This document shows, piece after piece, positions 1 through 8,605 of a stretch of 47,963 bases of DNA. The stretch's first letter is position 1. The number at the start of each line of letters is the position of its first letter. Both the position numbers and the translations under genes were made by a program. The notes under the pieces were generated by a model that worked only from the letters and a program-made list of their open reading frames with translations, was not told where the DNA came from and did no database searches. The stretch comes from Dickeya undicola. Its GTDB lineage: Bacteria; Pseudomonadota; Gammaproteobacteria; Enterobacterales; Enterobacteriaceae. The stretch is taken from contig NZ_JSYG01000039.1 of NCBI RefSeq assembly GCF_000784735.1, positions 1-47,963 on the forward strand. Direction: 5' to 3'.

Positions 1-13
1 TGCCGGAGGATAT

Positions 14-412
14 TTATTTTGCGGAATCGTCTGAAAGTGAGGCGGGTGATTCAGGTCTTTTCCCTGTGCGCGGACGTGGCGGTGCAGCGGGTGTAGGTTT
101 ACGGTCATCCAGCAGGTGGCGGATAGACAGTATCGGATGATACAGCAGCATTCTCGGCCCTGCCCAACGCATAATCGCTTTGATGGCTTCCCGTTTTGCT
201 GGCTGATAGCAGTGAATTGGACACTGTTTACAGGCGGGTTTATTTTCACCGTAATAGCATTTTTGCAGCCGGTTCAGCGCGTAATCGTGCAGTTTGGTAT
301 AGTAACCTGCATCATCTGGCGGAGCAGGGAAGGCGCGTTCATACAGCGTGAGCATCGCCTGAATCGTTTGGATTTCACGCTGGATACGTTTGCCGGAGGA
401 AGAAGACATCAT
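14..412 (-). CDS. ygbA: YgbA-type nitrous oxide-stimulated promoter family protein
   Basis: A 132-residue cytoplasmic protein with four conserved cysteines, C52 (in KCYYGENK) and the C61-x2-C64-x3-C68 group (KPACKQCPIHCYQ), followed by the family-typical KREAIKAIMRWAGPRML stretch. This matches E. coli YgbA, a small protein of unknown biochemical role that is induced by nitric oxide. The cysteine cluster could bind a metal or an iron-sulfur centre, which is inference. The C-terminal 25 residues are Pro/Arg/Ser-rich and look unstructured. A near-perfect NsrR-type operator lies immediately upstream, which supports the assignment and suggests repression by NsrR that is lifted by NO. The gene points off the left edge of the window and its stop codon lies at the left end. 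Confidence 0.85.
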   Translation of the reverse strand: MMSSSSGKRIQREIQTIQAMLTLYERAFPAPPDDAGYYTKLHDYALNRLQKCYYGENKPACKQCPIHCYQPAKREAIKAIMRWAGPRMLLYHPILSIRHLLDDRKPTPAAPPRPRTGKRPESPASLSDDSAK

Positions 413-429
413 AGCGCTCCCGTGGGTGT

Positions 430-458
430 ATTAAATTGCATATTATATGCAATTTAAT
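430..458. promoter_or_regulatory. NsrR-type operator upstream of ygbA
   Basis: A perfect inverted repeat with 14-nt arms around a single central T at 444. The core 433-455 fits the 11-1-11 architecture of the NsrR site, including the TGCA steps in each arm. It lies 18-46 nt upstream of the ygbA ATG, where a repressor would block the promoter. The NsrR to ygbA link is known in E. coli; its use here is inferred. Confidence 0.8.
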
Positions 459-482
459 GCAAAAACCGTGTTCTGATGCAGA

Positions 483-1376
483 TTAATTGTTTGAGCGTGT
501 GGCTAGCCACGAAAGCAATGATCCTAGCGTCACCATGATGACGCCTTGCCAGAAACTAAAGCCCGGCACGGTTTGCAGCCATAACGCCGCCATCAGCGTT
601 GTGAGGATCGGTGTAAAGTAAGACGCGGTTGCCAGCAGCGCCATGTTGCCACGCTGAATACCGACATCCCAGGCGGCGTAGGCCAGCGCGGTTGAGCCGC
701 CGATGAACAATAGCTCCAGCAGGGTTTGTACCGAGAAGGAAAATTCGGGCGCGTCGCTGAGCAAATACTTTCCCCACAGGACGACAGAAACGGTGATAAA
801 AAACAGCAAGATACCGCTTTTCCCGTTGCCGAAGCGTCGTGACACGTTGCAGTACAACGCCCAGACCAGCGCTGCGGTCAGCGCCATGCTATAGGCCAGG
901 GGATTGGCGCTAATATTCCGCCACATCAGTGCGGGCGACCAATCTCCATCGCCTTTCAGAATCCACAGGATCCCCGTTACCGACAAGGCCAGACCCGGCC
1001 ACAGCCAAAACCGACTTTTCTGTTGATTGATAAACAGTGAAAACAGAATCGTCAGGCAGGGCCACAGATAATTGATCATTCCCAATTCCATCGCCTGCAT
1101 CCGGTTTTGCGCCAGCCCAATCGACAGCGAGAAGCAGATTTCGTAGCTGACAAACAGCGCGCCACCGAGTAGCAGGTAAGTTTTTGAATGGGAACGAAAT
1201 GTGGGGCGATGCCCGAATAGCAGAAGGAAGAGGGCGCAGGTGGTATAAATCATGGCTGCGCCGCCTAACGCGCCGAGCGTTTCGGTCAGGCTGCGGATCA
1301 GGCCAACGGAGGTGCTCCAAAGCATAATCGCCAGCAGACCAGCCAGTGTGGCGCGATAAGGGGTTATGGCTATCAT
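483..1376 (-). CDS. yddG: Aromatic amino acid exporter YddG (DMT/EamA family)
   Basis: A 297-residue inner-membrane protein with about ten hydrophobic helices arranged as two EamA repeats, the usual DMT length. The N-terminus (YRATLAGLLAIMLWSTSVGL) and the second-repeat motif GGSTALAYAAWDVGIQRGN match YddG, which exports aromatic amino acids and methyl viologen in enterics. The gene is on the same strand as nadE but is separated from it by a hairpin terminator, so it probably has its own promoter. A general EamA transporter is the only alternative; the YddG assignment rests on similarity across the full length. Confidence 0.85.
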   Translation of the reverse strand: MIAITPYRATLAGLLAIMLWSTSVGLIRSLTETLGALGGAAMIYTTCALFLLLFGHRPTFRSHSKTYLLLGGALFVSYEICFSLSIGLAQNRMQAMELGMINYLWPCLTILFSLFINQQKSRFWLWPGLALSVTGILWILKGDGDWSPALMWRNISANPLAYSMALTAALVWALYCNVSRRFGNGKSGILLFFITVSVVLWGKYLLSDAPEFSFSVQTLLELLFIGGSTALAYAAWDVGIQRGNMALLATASYFTPILTTLMAALWLQTVPGFSFWQGVIMVTLGSLLSWLATRSNN

Positions 1377-1400
1377 CAGGAGGTTACGCTATCGATGGTA

Positions 1401-1428
1401 TAAAAGGCGGATACCAGGTGGCATCCGC
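1401..1428 (-). terminator. Rho-independent terminator after nadE
   Basis: Read on the minus strand, GCGGAT and ATCCGC arms (1423-1428 and 1407-1412) form a stem followed by CTTTT. It lies in the 84-nt gap between nadE and yddG. Confidence 0.55.
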
Positions 1429-1460
1429 ATGAATGTCTTGGGCCTAACGCCGCACGGTTA

Positions 1461-2285
1461 TCAACGCCAAAAATCATCAAAGACGGTAATGGGGGGACGA
1501 CGCTTGTGCTCGGTTCTGCGATACCAGTTTTCGATAATTGCACTATCCATCGGGTCAAGTTGCTTGCCTTCCAGATAGTCGTCGATTTTCTCGTAGGTTA
1601 CACCCAGCGCGACTTCATCTGGCAGGGATGGACGGTCGTCCTCCAGATCGGCCGTGGGTGCTTTAGTATAAAGGTGTGACGGGCAGCCCAGCAGTTTTAG
1701 CAAGGCTTTGCCCTGGCGCTTGTTGAGGCGGAAAATCGGGTTGATATCGGTGCCACCATCGCCGTATTTGGTGAAAAACCCGGTGACGGCTTCCGCCGCG
1801 TGATCGGTTCCGACGACCAGACCGGCGTTCATGCCTGCAATACTGTACTGGGCTTTCATCCGTTCGCGCGCTTTTTCGTTACCTTTGACGAAATCAGACA
1901 GCTCGATGCCGATAGCGCGTAGCGTTGCTTCGCTGGCGTCCACCGCCGGTTTGATGTTAACGGTCAGCACCCGGTCAGGCTGGATAAACTGGATGGCATC
2001 CTGGCAGTCCTGCTCGTCGGCTTGCACGCCATAGGGCAAACGTACCGCGATGAACTGATAATCGCTTTTGCCGGTTTCTTCGCGCAATTCGGTGATCGCC
2101 GTCTGGCATAATTTGCCGGTAAGCGTCGAGTCCTGTCCGCCGCTAAGCCCCAGCACCAGGCTTTTGGCGAATGGATGCGCCTTCAGATAATTCTTTAAAA
2201 AATCAACGCTCACGCGAACTTCCTGCGCCGGATCGATGGTGCTTTTCACCCCGAGCGCTTGAATGATTTCCAGCTGTAATGACAT
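1461..2285 (-). CDS. nadE: NH3-dependent NAD(+) synthetase
   Basis: A 274-residue protein, the usual length of the single-domain bacterial enzyme. It amidates deamido-NAD with ammonia and ATP in the last step of NAD synthesis in the cytoplasm. The ATP pyrophosphatase P-loop [11 protein letters not shown] lies at about residues 45-55, and the deamido-NAD binding region [25 protein letters not shown] is conserved near residue 160. There is no glutaminase domain, so ammonia is the expected donor. The gene is divergent from osmE, the same arrangement as in E. coli. Confidence 0.95.
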   Translation of the reverse strand: MSLQLEIIQALGVKSTIDPAQEVRVSVDFLKNYLKAHPFAKSLVLGLSGGQDSTLTGKLCQTAITELREETGKSDYQFIAVRLPYGVQADEQDCQDAIQFIQPDRVLTVNIKPAVDASEATLRAIGIELSDFVKGNEKARERMKAQYSIAGMNAGLVVGTDHAAEAVTGFFTKYGDGGTDINPIFRLNKRQGKALLKLLGCPSHLYTKAPTADLEDDRPSLPDEVALGVTYEKIDDYLEGKQLDPMDSAIIENWYRRTEHKRRPPITVFDDFWR

Positions 2286-2510
2286 GTCACCCCCCTCCTG
2301 AACCTATTGATGTGCCAGAATAATTATTCACATCACCAGAGGGTAACGTTAATTCCAGCGGAACAAAAGAACAAGAGAAAGCAGGCGGTTTTACATCGAT
2401 CCGGGGGCTTTTTCGCCAACTATCAGCCTGTTGAAAGCGATGAAATCAATTTGAAAAAGCTACGGTTGCTATCTAGTCTTAGCAGCACTGACAGTCAATG
2501 AGGTCATACT

Positions 2511-2840
2511 ATGAAGAAAAATCGTTTACTCATGTGTATTGCAGCAAGTGCGCTGATGCTTTCTGGCTGTGTGGCTTATGATCGTGCAGAAAACTTTCTC
2601 ACCAAGCCGGTGGTGAAGGATGTGAAAAAAGGCATGAGCCGTCAGGAAGTAAACCGGATTGCTGGCCCTGCCTCGACAGAGGCCACGATGATTCACGCTC
2701 ACGGCACCTGCAACACCTACGTGCTCGGTACGCGTGATGGCAAGATTCAGTACTACTTCGTCAGCTTTGATGACACCGGTCACGTGCTGAACAAAGGCTT
2801 CCAGAGCTGTCAGGAATACGATACTAATCCGAAACTCTGA
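2511..2840 (+). CDS. osmE: Osmotically inducible lipoprotein OsmE
   Basis: A 109-residue lipoprotein. A lysine-rich start and hydrophobic segment lead to the lipobox LSGC, so the mature protein begins at C20. The rest is a SmpA/OmlA-like domain with the typical [16 protein letters not shown] motif. The family is anchored in the envelope and osmE is induced at high osmolarity and in stationary phase in E. coli. A bidirectional terminator separates it from convergent tcyP. The 225-nt gap to divergent nadE must hold both promoters. Confidence 0.93.
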   Translation: MKKNRLLMCIAASALMLSGCVAYDRAENFLTKPVVKDVKKGMSRQEVNRIAGPASTEATMIHAHGTCNTYVLGTRDGKIQYYFVSFDDTGHVLNKGFQSCQEYDTNPKL

Positions 2841-2850
2841 TCGGCGCATA

Positions 2851-2888
2851 AAAAAATGCCGGAGGGGGAAACCGCTCCGGCATTTTTT
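2851..2888. terminator. Bidirectional terminator between osmE and tcyP
   Basis: Perfect 14-nt arms (2851-2864 and 2875-2888) with six A at one end and six T at the other. It can terminate transcription in both directions. Confidence 0.93.
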
Positions 2889-2906
2889 ACGCCATGACAA
2901 CAAGCA

Positions 2907-4298
2907 CTACCGTTGCGTCAATGCCGCGTCGTCGTCCTGATTGAACACGGTTTTATCGGTTTGTTTCAGCAATTGGCTGGTAATGGTGCCTGCGGTCATC
3001 GAACCATTGACGTTCAGCGCGGTACGCCCCATGTCGATCAACGGTTCGATGGAAATCAGCAGGGCAACCAGTGTCACCGGCAGCCCCATAGCGGGCAGAA
3101 CAATCAGCGCGGCGAAGGTCGCACCACCGCCGACACCAGCCACGCCTGCCGAGCTGAGCGTCACGATGCCTGCCAGAGTGGCAATCCACATCGGATCCCA
3201 CGGGTTGATGCCTACCGTCGGCGCGACCATGACCGCCAACATAGCCGGATAAAGCCCGGCGCAGCCGTTCTGGCCGATGGTAGTGCCAAAGGAAGCGGCA
3301 AAGCTGGCGATAGATTCCGGTACGCCGATACGGCGCGTCTGGGCCTCAATATTCAGCGGAATGGTGGCCGCACTGGAGCGGCTAGTGAAGGCGAAGCTGA
3401 GCACCGGCCACACCTTGCGGTAGAAACGAGCCGGGTTCACGCCAGTCAGCGCCAGCAGCACAGCGTGTACGCCAAACATCAGCCCCAGTCCGAGATATGA
3501 GGCCACGACAAAGCTGCCCAACTTGAGGATATCCTGCAGGTTAGAGCTGGCGACCATTTTGGTCATCAGCGCCATCACACCATAAGGCGTGAGACGCATG
3601 ACCAGACGGACCAGCTTCATCACCCAGGATTGCAGCGTATCAATGGCTGTCAGCACGCGTTCACCTTTTACCGCATCGTCTTTCAGCAGGTGCAGCGCGG
3701 CGACACCGAGAAACGCAGCGAAAATCACCACGCTGATAATCGAGGTCGGGTTAGCACCGGTCAGGTCGGCAAACGGGTTTTTGGGGATAAACGACAGCAG
3801 CAACTGCGGGACGTTCAGGTCCGCGACTTTGCCAACATAACTATTCTGGATCGTAGAAAGACGAGCGCTTTCCTGCGCGCCTTGTACCAATCCGGAGGCG
3901 GTAAGGCCAAACAGGTGGGTGACAAAGATGCCGATCAACGCAGCAATCAAGGTGGTCAACAGTAACGTACCCAGCGCCAGCAGGCTGATTTTCCCCAGCG
4001 ATGAGGCGTTATGCAACCGGGCAACCGAGTTGAGAATGGAAACGAAGACCAGCGGCATCACAATCATCTGCAGCAATTGTACATAGCCGTTACCGACGAT
4101 GTTAAACCAGGCGATGGATTGTTTCACGACCGGATTGTCGTCGCCATAGATCAGATGCAATACCAACCCAAACAGGACGCCAGTAATCAGACCCAGCAAT
4201 ACCTTTTTAGACAGACTCCAGTTTTTATTACCGCCATACCCTAGCGCAAAGAGCAGCACAGCAAAAACAACCACATTTATTATCAGCGGAAAATTCAT
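2907..4298 (-). CDS. tcyP: L-cystine symporter TcyP
   Basis: A 463-residue dicarboxylate/amino acid:cation symporter with eight or more membrane helices and the C-terminal hairpin motifs of the family ([45 protein letters not shown]). Length and sequence match E. coli YdjN/TcyP, which imports cystine. In enterics it responds to sulfur starvation through CysB; no CysB site could be assigned by eye. It sits next to ydjM as in E. coli and converges on osmE. Confidence 0.9.
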   Translation of the reverse strand: MNFPLIINVVVFAVLLFALGYGGNKNWSLSKKVLLGLITGVLFGLVLHLIYGDDNPVVKQSIAWFNIVGNGYVQLLQMIVMPLVFVSILNSVARLHNASSLGKISLLALGTLLLTTLIAALIGIFVTHLFGLTASGLVQGAQESARLSTIQNSYVGKVADLNVPQLLLSFIPKNPFADLTGANPTSIISVVIFAAFLGVAALHLLKDDAVKGERVLTAIDTLQSWVMKLVRLVMRLTPYGVMALMTKMVASSNLQDILKLGSFVVASYLGLGLMFGVHAVLLALTGVNPARFYRKVWPVLSFAFTSRSSAATIPLNIEAQTRRIGVPESIASFAASFGTTIGQNGCAGLYPAMLAVMVAPTVGINPWDPMWIATLAGIVTLSSAGVAGVGGGATFAALIVLPAMGLPVTLVALLISIEPLIDMGRTALNVNGSMTAGTITSQLLKQTDKTVFNQDDDAALTQR

Positions 4299-4434
4299 CC
4301 CACTACTCCTTTTTTAATGTTCAAAATGGCTACGGTCAGAGAACCGTAACCAGCGCGGTAGCATAGCAGGTCTTTTATATCGCGTTTATAGAGATAACTA
4401 ACATGGGGTGATAGGAATGGAATAATGCCCCAGC

Positions 4435-5013
4435 TTAGAGCCTCAGCAACTGACGGATTTGCTGGCTGAATTGTTGCAACCAGCGCGCCGGTTCGCCGTA
4501 ATGCCAGGATTCTAGCGGTTGTTGCGGTTGCCATAGCATAAACAGAATCAGCCCTACGCACAGTAATCGTTCCAGCTGATTGCCTTTGTCGCTGTTGAGG
4601 ATGGGAAAACGAAAGCGCCAGCGGCAGGGCCATAGCAATGGCACGCCCGCAGTCGTCAACATGTCAGCAACGATATGGCTCAGATACCCTACGATCATGG
4701 CGTGGTAAACATCGCCCGGCAACGGCCAGTCTGTGGGAAGTCGGGTGCGGATAACATAAACGCCAGCCAGAATCGCCAGCAGGCTGTGCGTAAAACCGCG
4801 GTGGCCGCATAGCCTGGCGATTGGCACCGAAATCCATTTCAAGCGCTGGCCCAGAATGGATTTTGGGTGATCGATGTCGGGCAGCAGCGCTGTTAGCATG
4901 GCGGCGGGAATAATATGCCACCAGTCGCCAGCTGCCAGAACGGGCGATAATTCTGCTTTTTTGGCGAAGATTGCGCTGGCTACGGCAAATAAGAGGTGGC
5001 CTTCCGCGGTCAT
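4435..5013 (-). CDS. ydjM: SOS-regulated inner-membrane protein YdjM (metal-dependent hydrolase family)
   Basis: About 192 residues from the chosen start. An ATG four codons upstream is possible, but MTAEGHLLF is the conserved N-terminus of the family. Motifs LLPDIDHPKS, GHRGFTHS and GYLSHIVADMLT carry the His/Asp residues of the YdjM (DUF457) membrane metal-dependent hydrolase family, with several hydrophobic helices. The substrate is unknown. E. coli ydjM is part of the LexA regulon, and a near-consensus LexA box ends 16 nt before this ATG. Confidence 0.9.
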   Translation of the reverse strand: MTAEGHLLFAVASAIFAKKAELSPVLAAGDWWHIIPAAMLTALLPDIDHPKSILGQRLKWISVPIARLCGHRGFTHSLLAILAGVYVIRTRLPTDWPLPGDVYHAMIVGYLSHIVADMLTTAGVPLLWPCRWRFRFPILNSDKGNQLERLLCVGLILFMLWQPQQPLESWHYGEPARWLQQFSQQIRQLLRL

Positions 5014-5028
5014 GAAACATCTCAAAAA

Positions 5029-5044
5029 CTGTTATTTTATACAG
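5029..5044. promoter_or_regulatory. LexA (SOS) box upstream of ydjM
   Basis: CTGTTATTTTATACAG has the perfect CTGT-N8-ACAG architecture with an AT-rich centre and a flanking TA. It sits 16-31 nt before the ydjM start, a normal position for LexA repression. Confidence 0.85.
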
Positions 5045-5096
5045 TATAGGAGATTGTGATAGACGGCGGAAGGTGTGACGGTGTAACCAGGTATTT

Positions 5097-6059
5097 TTAT
5101 CTGGTTGATTCGCCCGTCTTTTTATCCAGTTGCAGTGATTTTATCCAGTTGTCCAGTAATTGTGGCCAGACAGCGGCTGGCAATCCGACTGTACCACGGA
5201 TGCCAAAACCATGTTTTCCCTGTTCAAACAGGTGGATTTCTGTCGGGATTTGGTGTGCACGCAGTGCTGCCAGCATCACCAGGCTGTTGTCTACCGATAC
5301 CGAAGGATCGTCAATGGCGTGGACTAAAAATGTCGGCGGGGTTTTCACGCTGACTTGTTTTTCTGCGGAGTAACGTTGGATCTGCGCGTTGCTGGGGTGG
5401 GAACCAATCAGCGCTTTACGAGAGCCTGCGTGCGCAATGTCCTCCCGCATGGAGATGACCGGGTACATCAGCACCATAAAATCCGGGCGAGCGCTCAGAT
5501 GGTCTACCTCATCCTGTACCGGGTAAACGCGTTGTGCAAAACGGGTGCCCAGGCTGGCCGCGACATGCCCACCAGCGGAGAAACCCATGATGCCGATGCG
5601 TTGCGGGTCAATCTGCCATTGCGCGGCATGGGCTCGTAACGTGCGGATAGCGCGCTGGGCATCGGCCAGTGGCGCATCTGCGCCTTCCTGATGACCATCA
5701 CCTGGCATCCGGTATGTCATGACGAATAGGGTGTAGCCCTGCCGGGTGAAAAAGGGCGCTAAATCGCTGCCTTCTTTGTCCAGCACCACACGCTGATAAG
5801 AGCCGCCGGGGGTGATCAACAGTGCTGTACCATTCGGTTTTTCCGGGGCGTAAACCGTGATTTCCGGGCTGCGGATACCCGTCACCGCCCGGTCTGGTAA
5901 GGTAGGGTCTTTACTGCGTTCAATGACCTGCTGCTGTACTGACGATGTTACCGCACCAGGCGCTTCGCCCTGCGGCCATACTGGGAAGATGGTGTCGGCG
6001 AGGCTGAATCCACTGACAGACATCATAAGCGTTCCTGCAATTACCCTTCGTAGTGACAT
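5097..6059 (-). CDS. paeX: Pectin acetylesterase PaeX (alpha/beta hydrolase)
   Basis: A 320-residue exported alpha/beta hydrolase. An N-terminal signal peptide (cleavage about residue 21, after FSLA) points to the periplasm. An oxyanion-type PGGSY motif lies at 84-88. The nucleophile elbow GFSAGG places the catalytic Ser at 161. The likely partners are Asp250 or Asp251 and His283 (GKHGFG). The position next to kdgM matches paeX of Dickeya dadantii, whose product removes acetyl groups from pectic oligomers. It is last in the row kdgM-paeX, 271 nt after kdgM, with two stem-loops in between. Without that context only a generic esterase call would be safe. Confidence 0.85.
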   Translation of the reverse strand: MSLRRVIAGTLMMSVSGFSLADTIFPVWPQGEAPGAVTSSVQQQVIERSKDPTLPDRAVTGIRSPEITVYAPEKPNGTALLITPGGSYQRVVLDKEGSDLAPFFTRQGYTLFVMTYRMPGDGHQEGADAPLADAQRAIRTLRAHAAQWQIDPQRIGIMGFSAGGHVAASLGTRFAQRVYPVQDEVDHLSARPDFMVLMYPVISMREDIAHAGSRKALIGSHPSNAQIQRYSAEKQVSVKTPPTFLVHAIDDPSVSVDNSLVMLAALRAHQIPTEIHLFEQGKHGFGIRGTVGLPAAVWPQLLDNWIKSLQLDKKTGESTR

Positions 6060-6118
6060 GACAGTTTACCTAATTGATTAATAGAAATCAGTATGACGCT
6101 GGTGGGGATAAAAAAACA

Positions 6119-6154
6119 GGTAAACATTTCATCGAAGAGAATAAAATGTTTACC
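6119..6154. repeat. Perfect 11-bp inverted repeat in the paeX leader
   Basis: Arms GGTAAACATTT (6119-6129) and AAATGTTTACC (6144-6154) with a 14-nt spacer, 60-95 nt upstream of the paeX ATG. It could be a protein-binding site or an mRNA stem. It does not fit the KdgR consensus well. Confidence 0.6.
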
Positions 6155-6253
6155 CAAATTGGCGAATGGCATTATTCCCCTTGGAGGGAAATAGACACAG
6201 AAATTTAAAAGACGAATTGATGGTTTGGCTAATTCCCGTCAGGTAATTAACCT

Positions 6254-6294
6254 GGATGATAAATAACAATCTATTGCTGTGTTGTTTATCATCC
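6254..6294. repeat. Long stem-loop downstream of kdgM
   Basis: Two 15-nt arms (6254-6268 and 6280-6294) pair fully as RNA, counting one G-U, around an 11-nt loop. It lies 36 nt past the kdgM stop. No U-run follows on the minus strand, so it may act as an attenuator or mRNA 3' stabiliser between kdgM and paeX rather than a full terminator. Confidence 0.6.
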
Positions 6295-6330
6295 ATTTCG
6301 GCACCGGTATTCAGGTGCTACGGGCAGCTA

Positions 6331-7050
6331 TTAGAAGCTGTATTGTACACCTACACGGTAGCGAGTCTGACGTTCATCGGTGGTTTTAGAGCCAGAAACG
6401 TTGCCCACGGCGATGTAAGGTTTCCAGTTTTTGTCCCATTTATAAGATAACTTAACATCATGGGTAATATCGTAATCATCGTTATCCGAGAGAAGCGTAT
6501 CACCCGAGGTGCCTTTTTTGTACTCCAGCTCGTAACCGATAGTATAAACGTTCAGGAAGGTGTAATCGATATTACCGGTCAAGGTATAGCCCTTGTCCAT
6601 TGTACTATCACCCTTCGTATTATTGATGCTTCCGCTATTACGTTTGAAATAAGGGCGATAACGTAAAGCAACAGATAAGTCGTCAGTTATATTAGCACGC
6701 CCGCGGAGGTATGGACGGTAGTTGTTGCTTGAAGAGCTTGATTCTAAAGAAAAGCCGGGTTCGATAGAAAAGACGTCATTGAACTTGTAAACGTAACTGG
6801 CGACAACTTCTGTGCCGTTGCTCACTTGTTCATTAAACGGTTTATTTGGCGTTTTATCCTGGCCAGATTGCGCCCATTTTACTTCGGAAGATAATCCGAA
6901 ACCGTTAGCAAAACGGTGAGAAATTAACAAGCGGTCTTTATGACCGGCACTTGAAGTATCCTGCATTTCATGACGATAGTCGATAGATACAGCCAGAGCG
7001 TTGACGCTAATCAGAGATGCAATAGCCACAGTCAATAATTTAATCTTCAT
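6331..7050 (-). CDS. kdgM: Oligogalacturonate-specific porin KdgM
   Basis: A 239-residue outer-membrane beta-barrel. The start at 7050 was chosen because MKIKLLTVAIASLISVNALA is a complete signal peptide; the upstream in-frame extension is Phe/Tyr-rich and not conserved in type. The mature protein begins near VSIDYRHEMQD, alternates hydrophobic and polar residues throughout, and ends in YSF with the C-terminal Phe needed for barrel assembly. The family is a small monomeric porin that admits oligogalacturonides. It follows togB on the same strand, past a strong terminator, so it has its own promoter. A KdgN paralogue is possible, but the paeX neighbour argues for KdgM. Confidence 0.92.
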   Translation of the reverse strand: MKIKLLTVAIASLISVNALAVSIDYRHEMQDTSSAGHKDRLLISHRFANGFGLSSEVKWAQSGQDKTPNKPFNEQVSNGTEVVASYVYKFNDVFSIEPGFSLESSSSSNNYRPYLRGRANITDDLSVALRYRPYFKRNSGSINNTKGDSTMDKGYTLTGNIDYTFLNVYTIGYELEYKKGTSGDTLLSDNDDYDITHDVKLSYKWDKNWKPYIAVGNVSGSKTTDERQTRYRVGVQYSF

Positions 7051-7113
7051 TGTATTTTCCCTATAGATATACAGATAAAGAAAAGAATAAAAAAATAAAA
7101 TCGATGTGTTCTT

Positions 7114-7134
7114 ATGGAACAAGTTCTATTTTAT
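7114..7134. promoter_or_regulatory. Candidate operator upstream of kdgM
   Basis: The pseudo-palindrome GGAACAAGTTC with AT flanks lies about 64-84 nt upstream of the kdgM ATG. It resembles a KdgR site only loosely, because its spacing is short compared with the two clear sites in this window. kdgM is KdgR-regulated in Dickeya, so a site is expected nearby. Confidence 0.3.
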
Positions 7135-7245
7135 GGATTATTTAATATCGTTTTGTGATCTGGATCTTTTAGATTCATAATGAATTCACAATGATTTCAA
7201 ATTGTGATGATGATCGACAGGATGATTCGTTTTGTTTCATTTTTA

Positions 7246-7277
7246 ATAAAAAAGCCCCGGCGGAGCGCTCGGGGCTT
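7246..7277 (-). terminator. Terminator after the tog operon
   Basis: On the minus strand AAGCCCCG and CGGGGCTT arms (7270-7277 and 7252-7259) are followed by six U. It lies 23 nt past the togB stop and separates togB from kdgM. Confidence 0.9.
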
Positions 7278-7299
7278 AAAATAAAAAGCCAGTTAAAGA

Positions 7300-8592
7300 T
7301 TATTCTTTCATGGCACGTTTCAGAATACGATCAGCCTGCCGTTGGAAATATTTGGCTGTTTCTTCCACAGATTTCTGGTCGTAATCGATATATTGAATGG
7401 CATCACCAAACAGGGCGACAATCTGCGGGTCATCGAAATAAGGTGATGTCTTGGTTTCATGCGGTAAAGACAATGCCAGATTCAGACCTGCGACTGACGG
7501 GTCGCTGTCCTTGATGACGCCATCGGCACGCAACTGGGCAACGGCGGCTTTGCTCAATGGCACACCACGCTCCAGCCCCAGTGCCTGAATGCCTTCCTTG
7601 CTGTTCAGCAGGTAGTTGATCAGCATGGCGGCTTCTTTCGGGTGCTTGGTAGATTTACCGATAGACAACATCTGTGCTGGTTTGAAGAACAAACCGGCTT
7701 CTTTAGCACCTGGCAGCATTGGGTAGGCACCCAGTTCCAGCTTGGCCGGTGGCTGCAGGTTGTCGGAATATTTGGTGATGGTGGAGTTCCACATGTATGT
7801 GCCGCCCCAGTCACCGGTAATCCACGGCTTCATTTCATACATGTTGCTTTTGCCGAATGAGGCGTAATACTTCGCAGACGGCATGACGTGGGAATCAACC
7901 ATTTTTTTGTACATCTGGAAGAATTCTACCCACTGTGCGTCGGTATAAGAGAACTTCTTGTTCTTCTCGTCTACCGCCGGGATGCTGTATTTCTGCACCA
8001 TGTAGGAGTTCAGCAGTGCCAGTGAGTCCTGATGTTCCAACACCAGCGGGTAGAACTGGTCGCCCAGTTTTTCCTTGAACACTTTACCGGCGTTCAGCAG
8101 TTCATCCCAGTTTTTCGGGGCAGTCAGGCCGGATTTCTTCCAGGTTTCGGTGTTGTAATAGAACACACGCGCCGTCACGGAGATCGGAATCCCGTTCAGT
8201 TTGCCGTCTACGGTGGTGGCCTGCAGTTCTTTCGGTTCAAACTGCGACAGATCCAGCACATCTTTCACCTTGTTCAGGTCGTAGAAGCCGTCACCGGTGC
8301 GGGAGAAAATGGGCAGCCAGTTCCAGTTAGTCTGCATTACGTCTGGCTCGGTGTTACCGGCGATCTGGGTGGTCAAACGGGACAGGTGCCCGTCCCAACC
8401 CGTGTATTCCGCCTTCACTTTGATGTTCGGGTACTGTTTCTGAAATTCTTCAATGGCTTTCAGCGTGACCTGGTGGCGCCCGTTGCCGCCCCACCATGAC
8501 ATGCGCAGGTCAACCTGGTCAGCGGCGAAAGACTGATGTGCCATCAGCGCCAGAGAAGAGGCAATCAATGTGCGTAGGATTACTTTTTTCAT
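7300..8592 (-). CDS. togB: Oligogalacturonide-binding protein TogB
   Basis: A 430-residue periplasmic solute-binding protein of the CUT1 ABC family. A signal peptide ends at ASLALMAHQSFA, giving a mature start at ADQVDLRMSWWGG. Family features include the early WWGGNGRH segment, GWDGHLSRLTTQIAGNTEPDVMQ, and the central WITGDWGGTYMW. TogB binds oligogalacturonides after KdgM lets them into the periplasm and hands them to TogMN. It is the last gene of the tog operon, 13 nt after togA, and is followed by a terminator. Confidence 0.93.
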   Translation of the reverse strand: MKKVILRTLIASSLALMAHQSFAADQVDLRMSWWGGNGRHQVTLKAIEEFQKQYPNIKVKAEYTGWDGHLSRLTTQIAGNTEPDVMQTNWNWLPIFSRTGDGFYDLNKVKDVLDLSQFEPKELQATTVDGKLNGIPISVTARVFYYNTETWKKSGLTAPKNWDELLNAGKVFKEKLGDQFYPLVLEHQDSLALLNSYMVQKYSIPAVDEKNKKFSYTDAQWVEFFQMYKKMVDSHVMPSAKYYASFGKSNMYEMKPWITGDWGGTYMWNSTITKYSDNLQPPAKLELGAYPMLPGAKEAGLFFKPAQMLSIGKSTKHPKEAAMLINYLLNSKEGIQALGLERGVPLSKAAVAQLRADGVIKDSDPSVAGLNLALSLPHETKTSPYFDDPQIVALFGDAIQYIDYDQKSVEETAKYFQRQADRILKRAMKE

Positions 8593-8605
8593 CGGTTATA
8601 CTCCT

